A DNA stretch of 64,000 nucleotides from Sequoia sempervirens (taxonomy: Eukaryota > Streptophyta > Pinopsida > Cupressales > Cupressaceae). A model generated the notes under the pieces. The model saw nothing but the letters and a program-made list of their open reading frames with translations. It had not been told where the DNA came from and made no database searches. The stretch covers positions 225,894,194 to 225,958,193 of the forward strand of contig VDFB02373365.1 in the NCBI GenBank assembly GCA_007258455.2. The letters are read 5' to 3'. Below, piece after piece: positions 33,570 through 46,074 of this stretch (within the stretch, counting starts at the first letter, position 1; each line of letters begins with the position of its first letter). Made by a program: the position numbers and the translations under genes.

Positions 33570-36207
33570 TGCTAGTCCTCCAACGGGGGAAGAGTTGTTC
33601 TATTGCTTGGTCAAGGCTCTAAAATTTTCAACTGAGAGATGTCCAACATCAATGGCTGCAATGCGTGAATCAGGATCCCAGTAGAATCCTCCCAATTTGT
33701 CAAACCTGTTCCATCTCCATCTCTCTGCAGCAACGTAAAACTGGTAAAATATGAATTTAGGCACAACCCACATGAGCATGGGTGGCTAGAAAGTCAAGGG
33801 AAGCCAAATTCACCCCCTTGTTCTCCCAATCTCAATATACCTATCAATTCTTTTTAGTGTTGCAGCAGAATTGTGGATGGAATGAGGCTCATCCTGTTTT
33901 AGCTCATCAGTCAAACTATTCCATCTTTGTGACAAACATCTCCTCATCATTTCCTCCTTTGCTACTATCTTTACCTCATACTCACTGTAAACCACCTCAA
34001 TCCAAGGCATAATCCTATTTCCATAACTTGGTCTGAGAAACATTCTATGCCATTCTCTATAAATATCCCTTGGGTTGCTTGATTCAACTCTAATAGGTAG
34101 AGGGATATCAAACTCCAATTGCTTATAAGAACCATGTTGTTGTCCCCAACTAATCTCATTTTGCACCAAGACATGAATGCTCTCAATTGAACATCCCCAA
34201 CATACAACAGCGGATTCCAATCATGGTCTTTTGTGATAGCATAATTATGCAAATAAAATTCACATAGCAAATTTTTCATTTCAGGGGATGCAATCCTATA
34301 AGCATTGAAAAATTACATAAGGGTATCAATGGAAGGATTCAAACTTGAGGCAATTCTTGATATCTTAAAAGAGAGATACTTATCTTTTAGGAGTAGAGCA
34401 TAGACCCTTGGAGGGGTCCTACATTCTATAATCTTTGGTGCCAAAGTTGCCATATCATCCACCCTCCACTTTAGGGTGGCGATTTTTGCATTTTTATCCT
34501 CAATCTCTTCATCCTTCTTTTGAATTTCCTCCTTCAATTCTGATTTTTCCTTTTTCCATTCTTCCTCCCTTCTTTGTATTTCTTTCCATAAACTCAAAAT
34601 TGCTACATGTACTCTAAAACTAGGAGGATTATGAATTCCTACCAGTCTTTTTGTTGATGGCAACTCCTGATAAGGAACTATCTGCATGGATTCAAGCTGT
34701 CCAGTTATCTCTGGCTGCAAGGGTGTTGTTTCTTCTTCCTTTTGCTACAAGGACTCTTGTTCTTGTTGTGGCTATAGGAACTCCTACTCTGGTTCTGGTT
34801 GTTGCTTCAAGACTTCTTGTTTTATGATCTCTTGTTCATGCTGCAGGAAGTTCTGATTTTCCTCTAATTCTTTTGCAATGTTAGCAAGATCGGCCAGTGT
34901 TATATTTTTTTCTCTCCTAAATATGTCTTCTTCTTCTTCAACATTCTCCTACTCCATTGGAGCTTCAGGGTCCTCATGTGATGTCTCACTAGGTTTAGGG
35001 CTTTCCTATGGAGGTGTACCAATTGCAGGCCCAACTGGTCTTGATTTCCTGGGAGGTCTCTCACATTTTCCTTTGGCTATAGGATGAACTGTATCAGTCT
35101 TCCTCTTCTTAGAACTTGGCACTTTTCTTTCTACAGGTTGTCTTAACCTTCCCTTTTCTCATTTCTACATCTCTTTGTTGTTCCCTAGTTTTCATCAGGG
35201 TTTCAAGTGGGATGTCATCATAAAAATTTGAGGAAGATCTTTCTTTTTCCTAGTGCTCTGTTCTAGAAGAACTAATTTCTATGGTTTCTTCTGCTGTAGG
35301 AGGATTCATGCTCGATCCAACACCATAGGTTGATGCACTAGAAATGGCTTCAGTCATGCTTACTCTCTTGCTAGACCTACAAGACTGAGGAAAATCCCTA
35401 GGTTGCAAGTGCTCAGGTCTAATTTGATCAACATTTATAAACTCTTCCAGAGTCATCCCAGATACATTATGCAGAAACTTTTTAACTAACAATCTAATCA
35501 AGTAATGGTGGGAAATATAATTATCCCTACCTTTTTGGGTCTCATATGCCATAATTAAGAGAAGATTGTACAACATGTTGGGCACATTCATCCTCCTTTC
35601 ATACCTCATGTGATTCAAAATCTTGAAGTGGACATAATGCAAGTTTGACTATCAACCCTCACAAGTGATGCATTTTATAACATACACAACTATCTACTTT
35701 CATGGCTTGAGTAGAGACATTATCTTTGCACCCTGCTTGTCTATGCTCAATGGGGAGTTGTTTGGCTCTATAAACTTGACCCTAGTTGATCTAGCATCTC
35801 TGGAAGCAGGGTAGTTTTCACCATCAGTTGGTAACCCTATGACCTCTGCAATTCTTTCCTTAGTTTCCACAACTTCCAACCCTTTTACTGTGACTTTTCC
35901 TTCTAAAAATTTCTAGGAAAACTCAAGGGCAATGCTTTCATCAATACCATCCAACTTCAAGAAGTAATCTAACCATCCACAATTTCTAAATTTTCCCAGG
36001 CACTATGCATCCTATAGTAAAATATCATGCACCATGGTTCATTTCAAATTAACCCACCTCCCATTGTCTACAATCAAACAAATGCTCTGCAACTTCTTTC
36101 CTGTAATTCTCATATGAAAATCAAATGCGCTTTCTTGCAGTATCTGCTAAATTCCTGTACCAACTTGCTAAATTTCTAGTGTCAATGTCAACTGAATTTC
36201 CTTTCAT
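33570..36207 (-). pseudogene. G3 extra ORF downstream of integrase
   Basis: A roughly 2.6-kb decayed coding region on the minus strand, starting at a plausible ATG at 36207 (MKGNSVDIDTRNLASWYRN). It lies after the G3 integrase, which is the slot of the env-like ORF in Athila-type elements. Traceable parts are ERIAEVIGLPTDGENYP (about 35800-35850), a helical LHYVHFKILNHMRYERRMN segment (35640-35550), and a Ser-rich linker. A strong coiled coil (WKKEKSELKEEIQKKDEEIE, about 34510-34590) and a C-terminus RWNRFDKLGGFYWDPDSRI near 33640-33720 complete it. Several frameshifts and stops separate them. It resembles uncharacterised plant transposon proteins. I see no signal peptide or transmembrane segment. 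Function unknown. Confidence 0.65.
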
Positions 36208-36799
36208 TTATTTTACCTTCTTGCTCGCAACTCAAGATTATGACAAGGAAATAATGGAAAGAAAATGAGTGATAAAGGGAAATTATGATAGGAAGAAATG
36301 GCGGTTGCAGTTATTGTCACTTCACACATGCAAGCCATCCTCTCACTCGGATTTCAAATCAGCTCATTTTAAAATTTCTAATGCAACCTAATATGATTTG
36401 ACACGGGCAATAAATTCACAAAATATTTGCATCTTTTTCTTTCCCCTCCCCCTAACCTAAATTTGGACATGTGTCCACACATGTGAGATGGGATTGGTGA
36501 TTGACAGGTAATAATGGTATTTATGTGAATATTTATACTAACGTATAGTGATTAAATGAACACACTTAAAAGATTATTAGAGATAGCAATTAATGCACAT
36601 ATACCTAAATGTGGCAAATTTGTTGCAAAGATCATGAATAAAGTAATGCTCACCTTTTTTGGAGAATAAATTGAGCAATAAATGAAGTGATGGAAGAGAG
36701 AGAAAGGTGGTAATGGATGGGTGGATTGGAAAATGGATGAAGAAATGGACTTCCACATAAGTGAAATTCTTTATTATGAAAAGTACATACCTTAATTAG
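36208..36799 (-). other. Non-coding spacer between G3 integrase and extra ORF
   Basis: About 600 bases without conserved frames in either strand, as expected for the gap where a spliced or internally initiated downstream ORF begins. Confidence 0.5.
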
Positions 36800-37519
36800 C
36801 CAGAAGGAGGGATAGTAAGTCTACTTCCTTCGGCTGCAGGAACCTCTGGTGTTGAATGTTGGATGAATTGTTGTAGGAACTCTTCTTTGGAAGTTGGCAT
36901 GTGGTATAATCTAAGGTGATGACCATTGACAAGTAATTTGAATCTAACAGGGTCAATGGTAGTAAGTTGAACAACTCCTTTAGGAAAGACCTCAACAACT
37001 TCATATGGTCCTAGCCCCCTTGTCTACAATTTTCCTACATTGTCTTGGTATCTTGAGTCATAAAGCGAAGCCCAATCTCTTGGTTTGAATTTATTGTCCC
37101 TAATAAATTTTCCATGCCACTTGGTCCTCTGATTCTACACTACTTTTGTATGCTACAGGGCTACTCTTCTTATCTCATCTCAATCATTTAGCTGCATAAT
37201 TTTTTCTCTTTGTGCCTTAGAAATATTCATCCCCAAATATACTACAATTCCCAGAGTTATGTTCAAATTCAACTAGAATCATAGCTATCTTTCCATATAG
37301 CAACTCAAATGGTGTGAAGCATGTAGTTGTTTTACAGGTTGTCCTATAGGCCCAAACAACTTTTGTTAATCTATTTTCCCAGTCCTTTCTATGGACAACT
37401 ACTGTTTTAGTTAGAATGGCTTCAATTTCTCTATTAGCCACCTCAACTTGGCCATTAGCCTAGGGGTGATAAGGAGTAGTATTCTTGTGCCCTATATTGG
37501 ACTCCTTCACTAGTGTTGT
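36800..37519 (-). pseudogene. G3 integrase, C-terminal part
   Basis: The end of a non-chromovirus gypsy integrase. It opens with the last catalytic motif, in which Pro is followed by a TAG (one transition from CAG) then ANGQVEVANREIEAIL, keeping the catalytic Glu. LTKVVWAYRTTCKTTT and FTPFELLYGK follow, then DWASLYDSRYQDNVGK and the C-terminal GLGPYEVVEVFPKGVVQLTT with VNGHHLRLYHMP. There are two frame changes. The upstream part of the gene is cut off at 37519/37520 by the LARD insertion and should lie beyond the right end of the window. Confidence 0.88.
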
Positions 37520-40500
37520 TGTTACCAATTTTTCACTACATCTCAATTGGTGGAGGTAGTTAAATTTTGTTATATCTTAAAGTGAAAATACAGTTATTTC
37601 TAAATGCGCTTAAGTGTTGTTTGCACTGTATTTATCAAATACCAGTTGTGCATGTGCTTTGAGAAGAAAGGGTTTCAAAAATATTGCTCAATACTTTACA
37701 AACCAAATGGAGTACAAAACTAAATATACAATGATTAAGCATATCAATTGCTTTCATTTATTTCATGATGCTATTCACAATACATAATTTCATTTAATTG
37801 TAAGAATACAAATGATGGTACAAATTTTCATTTTGATGCATTTATTTCAGAATGGAAATTAAAGAAGAAACTAAAGGATCCACACAAACCATGGTTTTAG
37901 CTGATTCCATTCATTCAGGAAAGTAAATACTACAAATGAAGGTAAAAAGTAGAAGAAAGTAGATAGCAGAAGACATATCCATCATTTCCTAATTCTTGAT
38001 CTTTAGTTGAGACACTTGTTGCTTGATCCGTCTTGCTTTCGATCCCAAGTACACCTGCAAAAAATGGGAAAGTCCTGTTAGAGCTTCGGATATGAGTTAT
38101 ACTATATGCTCTACCAACAGAAATATATTTCACTCCTCAAAATGCATGGAATCAACTAAAATAAAAGTGTAGAAGCAAGAGCTGGAAGTGTAAACATCAT
38201 GATAATATATTGTTTTTTATGCTAACATTGTTTGTTTCCTTATGCAGGTATAGGAAAATCCTTGTAGCTGAACATCTTATGAAGACATAAAGCATGTGGA
38301 GTAAAACGGGATCCCACAAGGGTAGAGCTTGGCATGCTTCCCCTTAAACTTTCAAGTGGGTTGAGAAAGGAAAAGTACAATTATCATGCTCATCTGAGTT
38401 ATTCAACTAAAGGAGTAAAACAAAATTTTATTCATCAAAGAAACAAGTGCACTATTCATTCATAACAATCAAGTACGAATAACGCAATGAGAGTTACCAG
38501 TGGAAAATGAACTTGATGGATTCAATTAAACTAAAATACATCTTTTAAATACTATCAAATTAATTGCATTTTTTTGCCACTAGTTTTTTTTCATGATTGT
38601 TTCAAGTTGTTCCATAATATTTTGTTCTATTACAACAAGTTTTCATTCTCATAATATGATAGTGAAGAGGCATACATATTGCCTCAAATTTCATTTTAGT
38701 TGTAGCTACTCAGAGGAAGGTAAAAAATGTATGAAAGTTCAAAGAAAAGTGCTTCCATCAAGCAACTGAAAGCGATAGGTGGTCTTAAGAGAGAATGTAG
38801 ACCATGGAGCCATAATGACTAAATGCAAGTGTTGCATTAAAGGAAGTTGATATATCATTTTTTAAATGTTTTAAGTAGAACAAATGCATAGAAAAACCTT
38901 TTATTAATGGAACATAAAAATGCATGAACAGTACCAGATAAAAGACATTAACTCATCAAGAATATGCAAGAAGAGTGTAGAGTGAAGGGAGAATTTCTGG
39001 GTATGTATAGGTGGTCAGCATCATGAAACAAAGAGGTACATGGTTTTTTTAAGGAATATCACATCATTCTAGATTTTTCTTTGCATATGATCAGTATCAA
39101 AGAGGTGTGTGGTGTGGACCAAGATCAGAGTAAACAGAGGCTATTTTTCATAAAATGAACAAACAAAGCAAAGAAACACATGTTTCACAGGGTGTCAAGT
39201 AGAGTAACCAATCATTTCAAAGATGAATCAAATGGATTTTGTTCGCTGCAAATAGGGAAAAACAATCAAGATGTGGTTTTATTTTCAAAACATAGAGGGG
39301 TTTCTTTCATTATTATTTTTTTACAAACTCCCATATGATGTGTTCATCTCAAATACAAATTTTTCTTTCAAGTTTTAGAAAACCCATTTGAAGGTTATCA
39401 CAAATAACTAAAGTAAGTGAATTTCTTTCAGAAAAAGGAGAGTACCCACATGGGGTTTTCATTAAAATGCATACCCACATTGGGTTTTTAACATAAGTGT
39501 AGTTTATGCTTGAAATGTAGAATACCCATATGAGGGTTTGTGATCAAAGTGCAGATTTCTTCATATTATAGCATATCCATGTTGGGTTTTGATCATAAAA
39601 TGTAGAAGTAGGTGATTCTTCATTATTTTCAGAATACCCATGTGGGGTTTTGTTAAAATGAAAAATTTATGCAATGCTCTCATGGGTCGAGCTCAAGTTT
39701 TGGAAAGATCCAAAATAGATATTATTTCTTCAAAATACAATATACCTGCATGAGGTTTTTGTTTCAAAAATATAAAAGAGGTACAATGCTCTCATGGGTC
39801 AAGCCCAGAGAGGTTCTAGAATTCCTATTTTGTGCATGAATGGTTGTGGCCTACAGGGAGTTTTGCTCTTAAAATGGTCTATCATTTCACAGAAGAAGAA
39901 AAGCCCATTTTAGTTTTCCATCAGATCTAAAAAATACCTAAAGAAAAATAAAAATACAATGTAGGAAATTCTTTAAAGAATTCTATAATCAAGAGTGTAC
40001 ATGGCACGGCTTGTGTGATGGCCAACAAATTTACAAATAGAAATCATCTAATGCAAAAATATAAAGCTTTCTTTTGAGTGGTTAGCGAACACAGAGATAG
40101 AGCTTACCATTTGTTCCTGTAGAAGACCAAGTAAGATAGCGGCCAAGCTCTCATAGAGCTTCAACTCATAGCTTGAGCTCACCCTCATGGTGGCCAATGA
40201 GAAGGTAAATACAAAAATGAAAAAAGATGCATTAGAAAAATATATTATAGCTACAGCCAGTGAGGCCTTTATTCTCATCAAAGAAGCCAAGGAATGAATA
40301 AAAGATAGAAAATAAAGCTTACCATGATTTGGAGGCCGAGTATGATCAAAGTTGAAGAGAAGGAAAGCTCGATTGGAAGCTCAAATGGAGGCTCCAAGTC
40401 AAAACCCTAGCTCCCATGGTAGCAACTCAAGCAGAACCCTTGGTCTCAAAAGTCATCTTTGCAAATGAATGCGAAAACATAGGGCATTCTTTGAGTTTTG

Positions 40501-41850
40501 TTCTTTAGGGTTTTTTCTTTGCCCTAAGTCAAGTTTGGGTTTTAATCACATTTATTTAAGAAATTACTTGTTGATTAATCTCCCTTTGTGAAATTCATAT
40601 ACCTAGGTTGACCTTGGTGTTTTGTATAAGACTTTTAGAGTCTAAGTCAAGGTTAGGCTTTGGGATATTTCCTTAGTTGAAAATGGAGAATGACTAATTA
40701 CCTTAGGTTTTTTAATTAATTTTGAGAAAAATCAATTAAAATATGAATAGAAATTACTTATGCCTTAGGTAAAACCTTTGTGACTTAGGCCTTGTTTTCA
40801 AATTGATTTTAAAGAAATCAATTAAAATATTGATAAATGTTTTATGATTTTCTAAGAAAATCAAATATTGTAATGGGGGAATAAGTTTATAATTTTTTGC
40901 AAAGATTTCCAAATTTTAATTGCAAAAAATTAATCAAATTGAGAGGATACAAATCTGCAAATCTTGTAAAGCAAGAATAAAACAATGCTTTATAAATTGT
41001 TTTATTTCTTTACTATTTATAGGAGATTGGTGATTGATTTTTTCTCTTGGTCGGATTTGAGCTTCATGGTGAAGAGATAAGGTGTTTTTTTCACTTTTAA
41101 AGCAAAGTAGACCTATTTTTTAGGTGCTTTTCAACATGCACATGCAAAAGGAGAGAGTTTTCCATTTCAGTTACTCATTTTGGGGCAGTTTTTGATGCTT
41201 TTCCTTGAGCTTTGTTCTTGATCTCGAATTAGGGTTTTGAGATATATCTTGAAGAAAAAATTAGATTTTTTATAAGTTTAGATTATTGTTTCTTGCTTTG
41301 TCACATTCTAAGAGCTTGTAAATTTTTTGTACTCAGTTTTAGACTTTGGCATACTCCTTCAGTTCAATAAAAGCAACATTCCTATCTCCAATTTTTGTCT
41401 CTATTTGTAGTTTTAGTATGATGTCTACATTGTGATTTTTTTTATAGATCCTTTTCATGTCCTATTATTCTAGATCATTGATACAAAAATTCCATTTAAT
41501 GTAGGTTGCATGTTGTGTTTAAGTCTAAGCCTTCATGCAAATCAATTATGTAATGGGTGTTCATGAGGGATTGTGAATTCATTGTTGTTTTCTGAAGACT
41601 ATTTGTGGGTAGAACATCAAAGTCACCATTGAGTTTTGGAATCATATTAGATAAGTTTTACATTTCAATCATATTTTCTATCCCTTTTCCCAGAAAGTCA
41701 CTTAGAATAGGATTCATCATTTGGAGAACCAACTCACTTTGCAGATTCCCTTTTCACATAGATCAAACACATCTAAAAAGGTTTTCCATGTTTGAACAAA
41801 TAGTTTGATTTTTGGAAATCTAACAAAGGGTGTATATCTGATTGACAACA
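37520..41850 (+). mobile_element. LARD 5' LTR (4331 bp)
   Basis: TGTTACC start, GACAACA end and TGTT/AACA inverted termini. It matches 47959-50401 and 51600-51897 over long stretches with a few percent differences, including exact short blocks such as 'caatgctctcatgggtcgagctcaagttttgga'. 4.3 kb is very long for an LTR. Short open frames inside it (for example minus 40048-40290) appear in both copies simply because the LTR is duplicated. Confidence 0.88.
39443..39760. repeat. Degenerate ACCCATRTGGGGTTTT repeats in the LARD LTR
   Basis: Six copies of a near-palindrome (tACCCACATGGGGTT, tACCCACATTGGGTT, tACCCATATGAGGGTT, tATCCATGTTGGGTT, tACCCATGTGGGGTT, tACCTGCATGAGGTT) start at about 39443, 39471, 39523, 39573, 39634 and 39742. 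Two 'aatgctctcatgggtc' boxes follow. The series is kept in the other LTR (about 49875-50190). Confidence 0.8.
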
Positions 41851-41855
41851 ACTTT

Positions 41856-41873
41856 TGGCATGCTCGATGGGAC
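41856..41873 (+). other. Primer binding site (LARD)
   Basis: TGGCATGCTCGATGGGAC begins five bases after the LTR end. It starts with TGG as needed for tRNA pairing. The tRNA was not assigned. It differs from the sites in the other elements of the window. Confidence 0.65.
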
Positions 41874-43111
41874 TCTGAAAGTTTTTTTTAGAGGAAAGCA
41901 TCAAATTTTTAAGCTGCTAGTTTTGTATGCACATGAGAGTTTCAACCTTTAGAGGTGGAAAGCGGTGTACCTGGAAACTCCATTCTCTAATTTTCAAGCA
42001 GATCTAGTGTGAACAACAAAAAAAGTGTACATACTGAAGGGTTAGGTGTTTCTTTAGTATTACTAGCCTTTGGAGGCGAAATCATCGAACACCATGGCGA
42101 CTCTAAGAAGTTTTTTTTGGTTTCAAAATGATCGAGTGATGGTATACTCTTAAAGATTCAGATTTTTGCTTGTTTTAGCTTTTAAATGAACAAGAATGTC
42201 GAGGTTTCATGACAATATGTCATACCATCCACCATATCATGAAAATCCTGTATCCATCTTCATGTCAGCCATATCAGTATAATCATGTTGCTAGTTTGAA
42301 TTCCATGGCTTTTCAAAAATAGTATCCACAATATGATTACCACCCGCTCACCTCTACTCAACCTCCATCTTAGTCAGCATATGCTCAAAATCATTTCAAA
42401 CATATTAGAGACTTGATTTTTAGAGATATATTGTTGAACTATGAATGTAAAATGGGTGAAATAGATCAGCAGGAGGAGATTGCAAACATAAAGAGTACGT
42501 TGTTTGAATTCATGAAGAAACTAGAGGAGATCAAGAGAGAGTATGAATCACTAAAAGCTCAAGGTGTAAAGGCACAAAGTGCAAGTAGTCCTTGTAGTTC
42601 TATGCCAGCTTGCTCAAGAGGAAGCTCCTAAGAATCAGGTTCTAAGTTTCAAACAAAATGAACCTCTTTATACTTCTAAAATTGAGATCCTGAGTTTTAG
42701 GTAGAATAGTCTTAAGATTTTTGAGCCAACCTCCCGATCTTGAGGCACCAAGTTTCCAAATCCTTCATCCTCCCTGAAATGAACCTATTCTTGACCACGT
42801 TCAACCCTCAATCCCTCAAGGGCAGTTTCTGGAAAAGCCTATTCGTTCCCCAACAACACAAAATTTTTCCCAAGATTCTCCACCTAATGAATCCAAGGAT
42901 GAACCCTTCGATCAAGATACCCTACTCTGCATAGAGGAAATTAGGAAGGTGAATCCATTGCATTATGCTTTGGAAGTTCACTGTTTGCAACAACAGAAGA
43001 TTGAGCGAATAAAGGCTTCTCCTAATGTTTATTTCCATGTTTTCCCTAATGGGTCTCCTTGTTGTGTGGAAGAAGAGGGAAATGTTTCAACACTTGTTTC
43101 ATAAGATCATT

Positions 43112-44057
43112 GGGTAAAAGCACAAAACGGCCAATGCTGATCCAATTTTTAAACTTGAATCACTAAAAAGTGGCATATATGTTTTGAATTTTGAAATGAT
43201 GTAAACTAGTAAAATATGTATTTTTTATTATATTTTATGTTTGTATTTTTAATAAAGATATAAAAAATTATTTTAAACTAGTTTTTAATAAACTAAAACT
43301 ATAATTTAGTTGCTGATAAAATGCTGAAAAATGAAGTTGCATGGGACGTCAAACTTTTTATAGTAATTTTTTTTTTTCTTTCAATTTTTTTTGTGTGTAT
43401 TTATAACTTGAGATTTTAGTGCATGGATATATTTTTTTCCAATTTTGATAAATATATATATTTTTAAATAGATATTAAAATTTGCGTGAATAAAAAAGTA
43501 ACTGTTTTCATCGAGCGTCAACTTTCATATTAAATATTTATCTAAAATGGAAAAAAATTATACCATCTTAAAATAGATTCTTTTATCTAGTGCATCATAT
43601 TTTTTTCAATTTTTTTTAATAAGTTTTAGTATTTTTCCTTGGCATAGTAATCAACCTAATATTTTGTGCTGATAACCTACTTCTAGTAAAAATAAAATAT
43701 AAAATATAAAAATAATTAAACTATTAAAATAAATATATTTTTGGAAACTACACTTATGGATCTACAAAAGGGTATTTTTTATATTTTTTAAAAAATGTTA
43801 TTTACATTAGCAAGAGTTATTGAAACTTCAAGTTTTTCAAATAATTTTATTTTTTTGCTAAATTGGACTCAAAGTGGTGATCCATATATTTTTAGCCAAT
43901 AATTTTAGTTGAAAAAGTCGTGGAAGCATCTAAATTAGCTAGAATGAATCTTACTAGATCATATGTTTGACAAAAATTGATTTTTAGTTAGAAATACTTA
44001 AATTCAGCTGTGTTGATAAGTTGGCTGAAAGTGTGACACAACTTTATGCTTTTACCC
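43112..44057. mobile_element. 946-bp inverted-repeat transposon (MITE-like)
   Basis: The left end GGGTAAAAGCACAAAA and the right end (reverse complement GGGTAAAAGCATAAAG) form a terminal inverted repeat, flanked by CATT on both sides (43108-43111 and 44058-44061). The body is about 75-80% AT with no open frame, so it is non-autonomous. Removing it with one CATT restores the phase of the LARD ORF. A 4-bp duplication (or ATT with one extra terminal G) does not clearly name the superfamily. Confidence 0.75.
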
Positions 44058-44208
44058 CATTCAAGGAAACCAAATGAGGAACAGGAGGAGGTCAAAGAGC
44101 GTGACGAATTGTTGGTTGAGTAGAGTGATTGTGATACAAAAGCCTTGGATCAACAAATAAAGTGCAAGTATGAACCTCCTAAAGAGTCAACAAGGCTAGA
44201 CAAGAGCT

Positions 44209-44213
44209 ATCAT
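44209..44213. repeat. Target-site duplication of TRIM-A (ATCAT)
   Basis: ATCAT left of TRIM-A, repeated at 46601-46605. A 5-bp duplication is typical of copia-type integrase. Confidence 0.95.
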
Positions 44214-44539
44214 TGTTAGAGTAATAAGTTATTATGCTTAATTAATTACAACACATTGATTAATTAATTAAGTCACTTATTCCTCTTTATTACTTAAGCT
44301 AAACTTAGGCACATTAATAATTAATTAATTATTAATTATTAAGTGTGCACACTAGGGTTTTATTTAGGGTTTCCCTTTAGGGTCTCTTGATCTCCTTCAT
44401 AAGGATTGATCTCTTTTGTAATCATTGATTCTCTTAATGCATTTTTACTGAGAGGTTTACAAAACATCTTCTTTGGTTCTGCATGTCTTTTGCATGTGAT
44501 AGGTATTCATTTGCATGCAGGTGATCTTGGATTCTAACA
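44214..44539 (+). mobile_element. TRIM-A 5' LTR (326 bp)
   Basis: TGTTAGAG...ATTCTAACA with TTAATTAATTA-rich 5' half and a 'ttgcatgcaggtgatcttgg' 3' end. It is the short, unduplicated form of the LTR, as in both TRIM-B LTRs. Confidence 0.95.
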
Positions 44540-44551
44540 TGGTATCAGAGC
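44540..44551 (+). other. Primer binding site, initiator-Met tRNA (TRIM-A)
   Basis: TGGTATCAGAGC directly abuts the 5' LTR end, the classic plant copia arrangement. Confidence 0.95.
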
Positions 44552-46061
44552 TCCAGACCTACAATTGCTTGTTCATGATTTGAAGATATGGCCTCTCTGT
44601 GAGTTTCAAGTGCAAGGGTTTCCATAGGCATCTTTTCTGCAAGATCAGGGGATAGCTATTTTTTCGGGACACTATGGGCTCAAACGGACATTGCCATCGC
44701 GTTTGTAGCATCCCAAAACCCTAGAAATGCATGTCAAATCATCCATTTTCATGCAGTTGATCTGGGAGGCAAAAAAATTTATCTGGGAGGCCATACGGCC
44801 TCCCCAGCACGCAGATTGAGGCATGTTTGTTTGAAAAATTTCAAAAAAAAAATTTAAAAAATTGAATTTTTTTATTATTTTTTGTGCGCCGCCTGCACAG
44901 AAGGCAGGCGGCCACCGCTGCGCCACCCGGCGGCCACCAGGAGCGGCAGCCACCGGGCGGCGCCCCCAGCGCACCGCCTCACCTGATCTCAGCCCCCGCG
45001 GGCCTCCACAACATCGGCCGAGTTCCTATGGGTGATCGGGTGCTATGTGCCCAGCCCCCGCCCAGCCGCCCAGCCCCCTCTACAAAATCCGATGATCATA
45101 TGGAAAACCAGGGGATCCGCCCCCAGCACTAGCCAGCCCGCCAACCCCTGGTCGCCCACAAGACCAGGGGCCCAATTTTTTTTCATTTTGCAGGGGGGCA
45201 ATTTTTTGCAGCGACAACCAGACAGCCGTCAAATTTATACTCATGAACCGCTAACATCAGCATGACGTCAGCGTCCGTACGGCCCTCTTTGCCCCTCCTA
45301 ACCCTAGTTTTTTCTAAAAGAGCAGTTTTTTTCTTCTGGCCATAACTTGGGCATACGATATCGAAATTGGGGAAAACGAGATATCGCCAAAAAGCTAGTT
45401 TCAACCACTTTCTAGTAGTGCTATTTATTTTTTAGTATTTTAATGTTTTCCTATATTTATTTCTATTTGAAGTCAGATGTACTTTTTATGCTTCTGAGCT
45501 CATAACTTTTTGCCATGATCTCCATTTTTCACCTCGTTTGAAGCATCAGAAAGGTATTGAGGAGCTCTAGGTTGCTGTCCACGCACTTTTTCTGTATCTA
45601 TCCCAGGTTTATCAATTAGTCCAGATTTGGCCCAATGGGTTGTTTGGCAATTACTTGGATGTTTTGGCAGTTGGGAGAGTGCATCTTGCATCTTTGCACT
45701 TCATTTTCAGTATTCCAGAGTTGTTCCCATTTGGAGTTTTTGAGTGTTTCATGGCATCGGGTCTTTTGTTGCTTTATCATGATTCCTTGAGTCAATCAGT
45801 GACTCTCATCTTGTTTCAGTAGTATACAGAAGAATATTTCCTTGCTTGCCTATATCAAGTTCCAGTGTTACTCTACAGAGTTCTTCCAGTGCTTCTTTGC
45901 AGCATGTTATCTCATTGTAAGGGGGGTTTTGTCCCACTATTTTTTTCCTTCTCTTACTCATTCTTGCATTTGTAAATGGGTACCTGATCAGGCCTAGTTG
46001 TCGGGACCCACCTTTGCTTTCATGCATATTATTCTAGTGTTTTAGCTTCTTCCTAAGTTCA
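44552..46061 (+). other. TRIM-A internal region with GC-rich block
   Basis: No recognisable Gag or Pol. The first 130 bases and the last 700 align well with TRIM-B, whereas the 44880-45180 block (CGGCGGCC-type sequence, over 65% GC) aligns poorly with the equivalent 56560-56760 block although that is also GC-rich. Open frames in the GC block are composition artefacts. Confidence 0.7.
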
Positions 46062-46074
46062 TCTTAAGGGGGGG
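46062..46074 (+). other. Polypurine tract (TRIM-A)
   Basis: A CTTAAGGGGGGG-type tract immediately before the 3' LTR start. Confidence 0.85.

Noticed and set aside
40048..40290. Minus-strand ORF conserved at 51706-51906
   Set aside because: Both copies lie in the two LTRs of the same element, so conservation is explained by LTR duplication; there is no domain and the second copy is shorter.
44884..45265. Overlapping open frames in the GC-rich TRIM-A core
   Set aside because: High GC lowers the chance of stops; frames are Pro/Ala-rich and not conserved with TRIM-B.
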